From CAVSQX01 sp963730225 (lineage in GTDB: Bacteria; Planctomycetota; Phycisphaerae; Tepidisphaerales; Tepidisphaeraceae), in contig CAVSQX010000002.1 in assembly GCA_963730225.1 (NCBI GenBank), positions 1,178,001 through 1,242,000 of the forward strand: 64,000 nt of DNA, in the 5' to 3' direction. A model generated the notes under the pieces. The model was given only the letters and a program-made list of their open reading frames with translations, was not told the DNA's origin and did not search any database. Of the stretch, positions 62,125-64,000 are shown one piece after another. Each line of letters opens with the position of its first letter. Position 1 is the stretch's first letter. Position numbers and translations under genes: made by a program.

Positions 62125-62976
62125 CTACTTCGTGTCGGCAAGTTGGGCAGCGCCGTTGGCGGCGTGAAAATCGTCGGCGCCGCAGTCGAGGGTCCAATCG
62201 GGGCGGGCGAGGCTGGTGAGTTTGTTGCAGGTCTTCTGGCGGATGACGCCCAGCAGATGGCGGAGACGAATTCCGACGCCGCCGCAGAGGCAGATGTGGT
62301 CGGGGCGGTAGATGGCGTGGCAAATTCGCAGGGCGCGCACCAGAGCGAGAATGCATGGTTCTTGGCCGGTGAATTTTTCGATGGCGGCGGTGAGATCGTT
62401 GCCGTAGCGGTCGTGCAAAGCGGGGACGCCGATGTACCCTTCGAGGCCGCCGGCGCCGCCGTCGGGGCCGACGACATCGGCGCCGGGAATGGAAACATCG
62501 ATTTGCCCGAGGTGGCCGGGGGAATCGCCGTCGACGCGCAGGGGGACGCCGTCATCGAGGACGGCCACGCCGACGCCGGTGCCGAGGGAGAGAACCATTA
62601 GTCGACCGGACATTGGGCGCAGTCCGTACATGTGGTGGGCGGCGGCGGCGGCGTCGTTGGAAATGGTCGTGGGTCGAACGCCGTGGAGTCCCAAAGCCTG
62701 GGGGACAAGTTGATCGAGTTCCAGGCCGGCCAGGCCGGGGACGTTGACGGCCATGGTGATGACACCACGGTCACGATCGAGCAATCCGGGGGCACATAAT
62801 CCGACGGATTTGAGATCGCGGATGGCGCCGACGGCGCGGTGAATGGCGGTGCGGAGTTGATCGGCGGTCGGCTTGACGTAGAAGGGGCTTTGACCGGTGC
62901 GAATGCAGCGGCCGTTGCGCCAGACGGCGGCCTTTACGGATGTTCCGCCGATGTCCACTCCGAGCGTGGTAGGCAT
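62125..62976 (-). CDS. ROK family sugar kinase, lacking the usual zinc motif
   Basis: 283 residues. TTLGVDIGGTSVKAAVW is the ATP phosphate-1 loop, followed by SVGLCAPGLLD, ISNDAAAAAHH and the phosphate-2 segment LSLGTGVGVAVLDDG. The region that normally carries GHx(9-11)CxCGxxGCxE reads SPGHLGQIDVSIPGADVV and GGAGGLEGYIG, so the three zinc cysteines are missing. No helix-turn-helix, so a kinase rather than repressor. GlcNAc or glucose would be the natural substrate in this locus; inference. Confidence 0.87.
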   Translation of the reverse strand: MPTTLGVDIGGTSVKAAVWRNGRCIRTGQSPFYVKPTADQLRTAIHRAVGAIRDLKSVGLCAPGLLDRDRGVITMAVNVPGLAGLELDQLVPQALGLHGVRPTTISNDAAAAAHHMYGLRPMSGRLMVLSLGTGVGVAVLDDGVPLRVDGDSPGHLGQIDVSIPGADVVGPDGGAGGLEGYIGVPALHDRYGNDLTAAIEKFTGQEPCILALVRALRICHAIYRPDHICLCGGVGIRLRHLLGVIRQKTCNKLTSLARPDWTLDCGADDFHAANGAAQLADTK

Positions 62977-63073
62977 AATGAAAACTTCCTCGTCGCCGAT
63001 TACCGGGGCTTGGGCCCCCGGCTATAAAAGGATCGATCTAGATTTCGGCTTCCAATGCAATCCGGATCTTTCG

Positions 63074-64000
63074 TTAATTGGTCTTCATTCGCTTTGATGC
63101 CTGGTCGTTCCAAAGTTTTGACTGAGCAAGCGCCCAGTTGTTCTCCAGTTGCACGCGCAAATCGTTTGATTGTTTTTCGTTCATTTGCGATATATCGGCG
63201 GTGGATTTCAGATTGGCGATCTGGATTTCCAATGCGGCGCGGTCGAAAGTCTGAGGCTGGACACCGCAGGATTGAGCGACCGCGTCCATCAACGGAGCAT
63301 GCTCGCCCTGCAAATCGGCGCCGACGTGCCAGATCATGACGCCCGCGCAGGCGAGCGTTTTGGCGTAATCGCATTTGCGCTGAATCGATTTGGGGTTTTC
63401 GTAGCAGACGACGCTGGGGCCGGCGCTTCGCTGGAGATAGGGCATGGCGGCCTTGTCGTCCCAGAATTCATGGTAATCGCCGCCGCGGAGCAGGCTCATC
63501 GTCTGTGCGTAGGTGATGTTCATGCTGTAATCGGGCCCGTTGACCGGAAACTTGTCGCCGATGTGATCGACCGCGAAGCGGCTGGCCCAGAATGTGATTC
63601 CCATCAGCAGCTTGCCGGGTGGAACCTTGTGATTGTCGATCAGGTTCTTCATTCCCTGATCGACGGAAAACTCGGGTTGCGGCGGATACGCGCCAGGCGG
63701 AAAAAGATTCGACGCATAGGCGGCCTTGCCGCCCCAGCCTCCGCTGTAGTCGTAGACCATTACGTTCACGTAGTCCACGTTATTGTACACATCCGGCCAG
63801 GAGAAATGACTGATCCAGTATTCACTGGCACCCAATGCCGTCGTGATGATCGCTTTGGGAAAGCGCTGGCGCAGATTTTTCAGGAGCGAGGTGAAAGCGA
63901 GGCCGTCTTCATCGGTGACCGCCGAGGGTTCCCAGTCGATGTCGATACCGTCATACCCATGCTCGGCCATCAACTGGTCCAACTCATCGAGAAATCGCCG
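63074..64000 (-). CDS. GH18 chitinase-like protein, N-terminus beyond the window
   Basis: 309 residues visible; the frame runs open to the last base of the window (RRFLDELDQL). The catalytic DGIDIDWEP (DxxDxDxE) is present, followed by VDYVNVMVYDYSGGWGGKAA, LLMGITFWASRFA and AGVMIWHVGADLQG. The C-terminal ~70 residues after CGVQPQTFDRAALEIQIANL are a helical extension. Same strand as the ROK kinase gene, about 97 bases upstream of it, so the two may be one operon. The two GH18 proteins differ in start type and appendages. Confidence 0.92.
   Translation of the reverse strand, partial: RRFLDELDQLMAEHGYDGIDIDWEPSAVTDEDGLAFTSLLKNLRQRFPKAIITTALGASEYWISHFSWPDVYNNVDYVNVMVYDYSGGWGGKAAYASNLFPPGAYPPQPEFSVDQGMKNLIDNHKVPPGKLLMGITFWASRFAVDHIGDKFPVNGPDYSMNITYAQTMSLLRGGDYHEFWDDKAAMPYLQRSAGPSVVCYENPKSIQRKCDYAKTLACAGVMIWHVGADLQGEHAPLMDAVAQSCGVQPQTFDRAALEIQIANLKSTADISQMNEKQSNDLRVQLENNWALAQSKLWNDQASKRMKTN

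Overview
The window looks like a chromosomal segment from a planctomycete, most likely class Phycisphaerae. The evidence is high GC with strongly C/G-ending codons, three secreted proteins with the LEPR-XLL N-terminal motif (51.3, 52.6 and 60.3 kb), a PEP-CTERM protein, a dockerin-like NGxxNGxDYxxID repeat, a TIGR03790-type protein, ECF sigma factor operons and zinc-ribbon proteins. No phage, plasmid, integrase, transposase or CRISPR was recognised. The assignment is inference; there is no rRNA in the window.

Layout. 0-12.3 kb is mixed: a nucleoside transporter C-terminus (cut by the window edge), an HPF-like small protein, tRNA-Thr(CGU), a serpin, a beta-propeller lactonase, a class II aldolase, a UVR-motif protein, a GT4 glycosyltransferase, a serine hydrolase, a glucose/sorbosone dehydrogenase-like protein and purF. 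12.3-20.5 kb holds a barrel-like outer-membrane protein, RidA, and the Anbu proteasome-homologue neighbourhood: Anbu peptidase, two transglutaminases, alpha-E and a circularly permuted ATP-grasp. 20.6-30.1 kb carries a TIGR03790 protein, a Ser/Thr kinase, a PGRP-like amidase, an ECF sigma operon with a secreted protein built from an internal duplication, a zinc-ribbon/VWA-like protein, SppA and a zincin.

30.3-37.4 kb is the most striking block. It has a HlyD-type adaptor, a GAF-HlyD fusion, a PqqD-M50 protease-HlyD fusion and a SecA paralogue lacking its C-terminal third, the last two overlapping by four bases. I read it as a candidate non-canonical export system. 37.6-45.7 kb has a REC-like protein behind a strong promoter, a PEP-CTERM protein, a pseudopilin, a GT2-GtrA-like glycosyltransferase, alaS (badly broken) and a GT39-like membrane glycosyltransferase. 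45.8-51.1 kb has a second ECF operon, a large membrane protein, a pentapeptide-repeat protein and glutamate dehydrogenase.

51.3-64 kb begins with two tandem LEPR-XLL/CARDB paralogues. It continues into a chitin/GlcNAc block: GH20 hexosaminidase, NagC-like ROK repressor with a palindromic operator, NagB-LmbE fusion, GH18 with dockerin-like repeats, ROK kinase and a second GH18 cut by the window end. Together these would depolymerise chitin, phosphorylate GlcNAc, then deacetylate and deaminate it.

Data quality. About a dozen genes between 1.4 and 42 kb, including alaS, are interrupted by apparent single-base indels, while 44-64 kb looks clean. Most are probably residual sequencing or assembly indels rather than pseudogenes. 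I annotate such genes over their full reconstructed extent and state where the frame changes. Palindromic dispersed repeats occur in several intergenic gaps.
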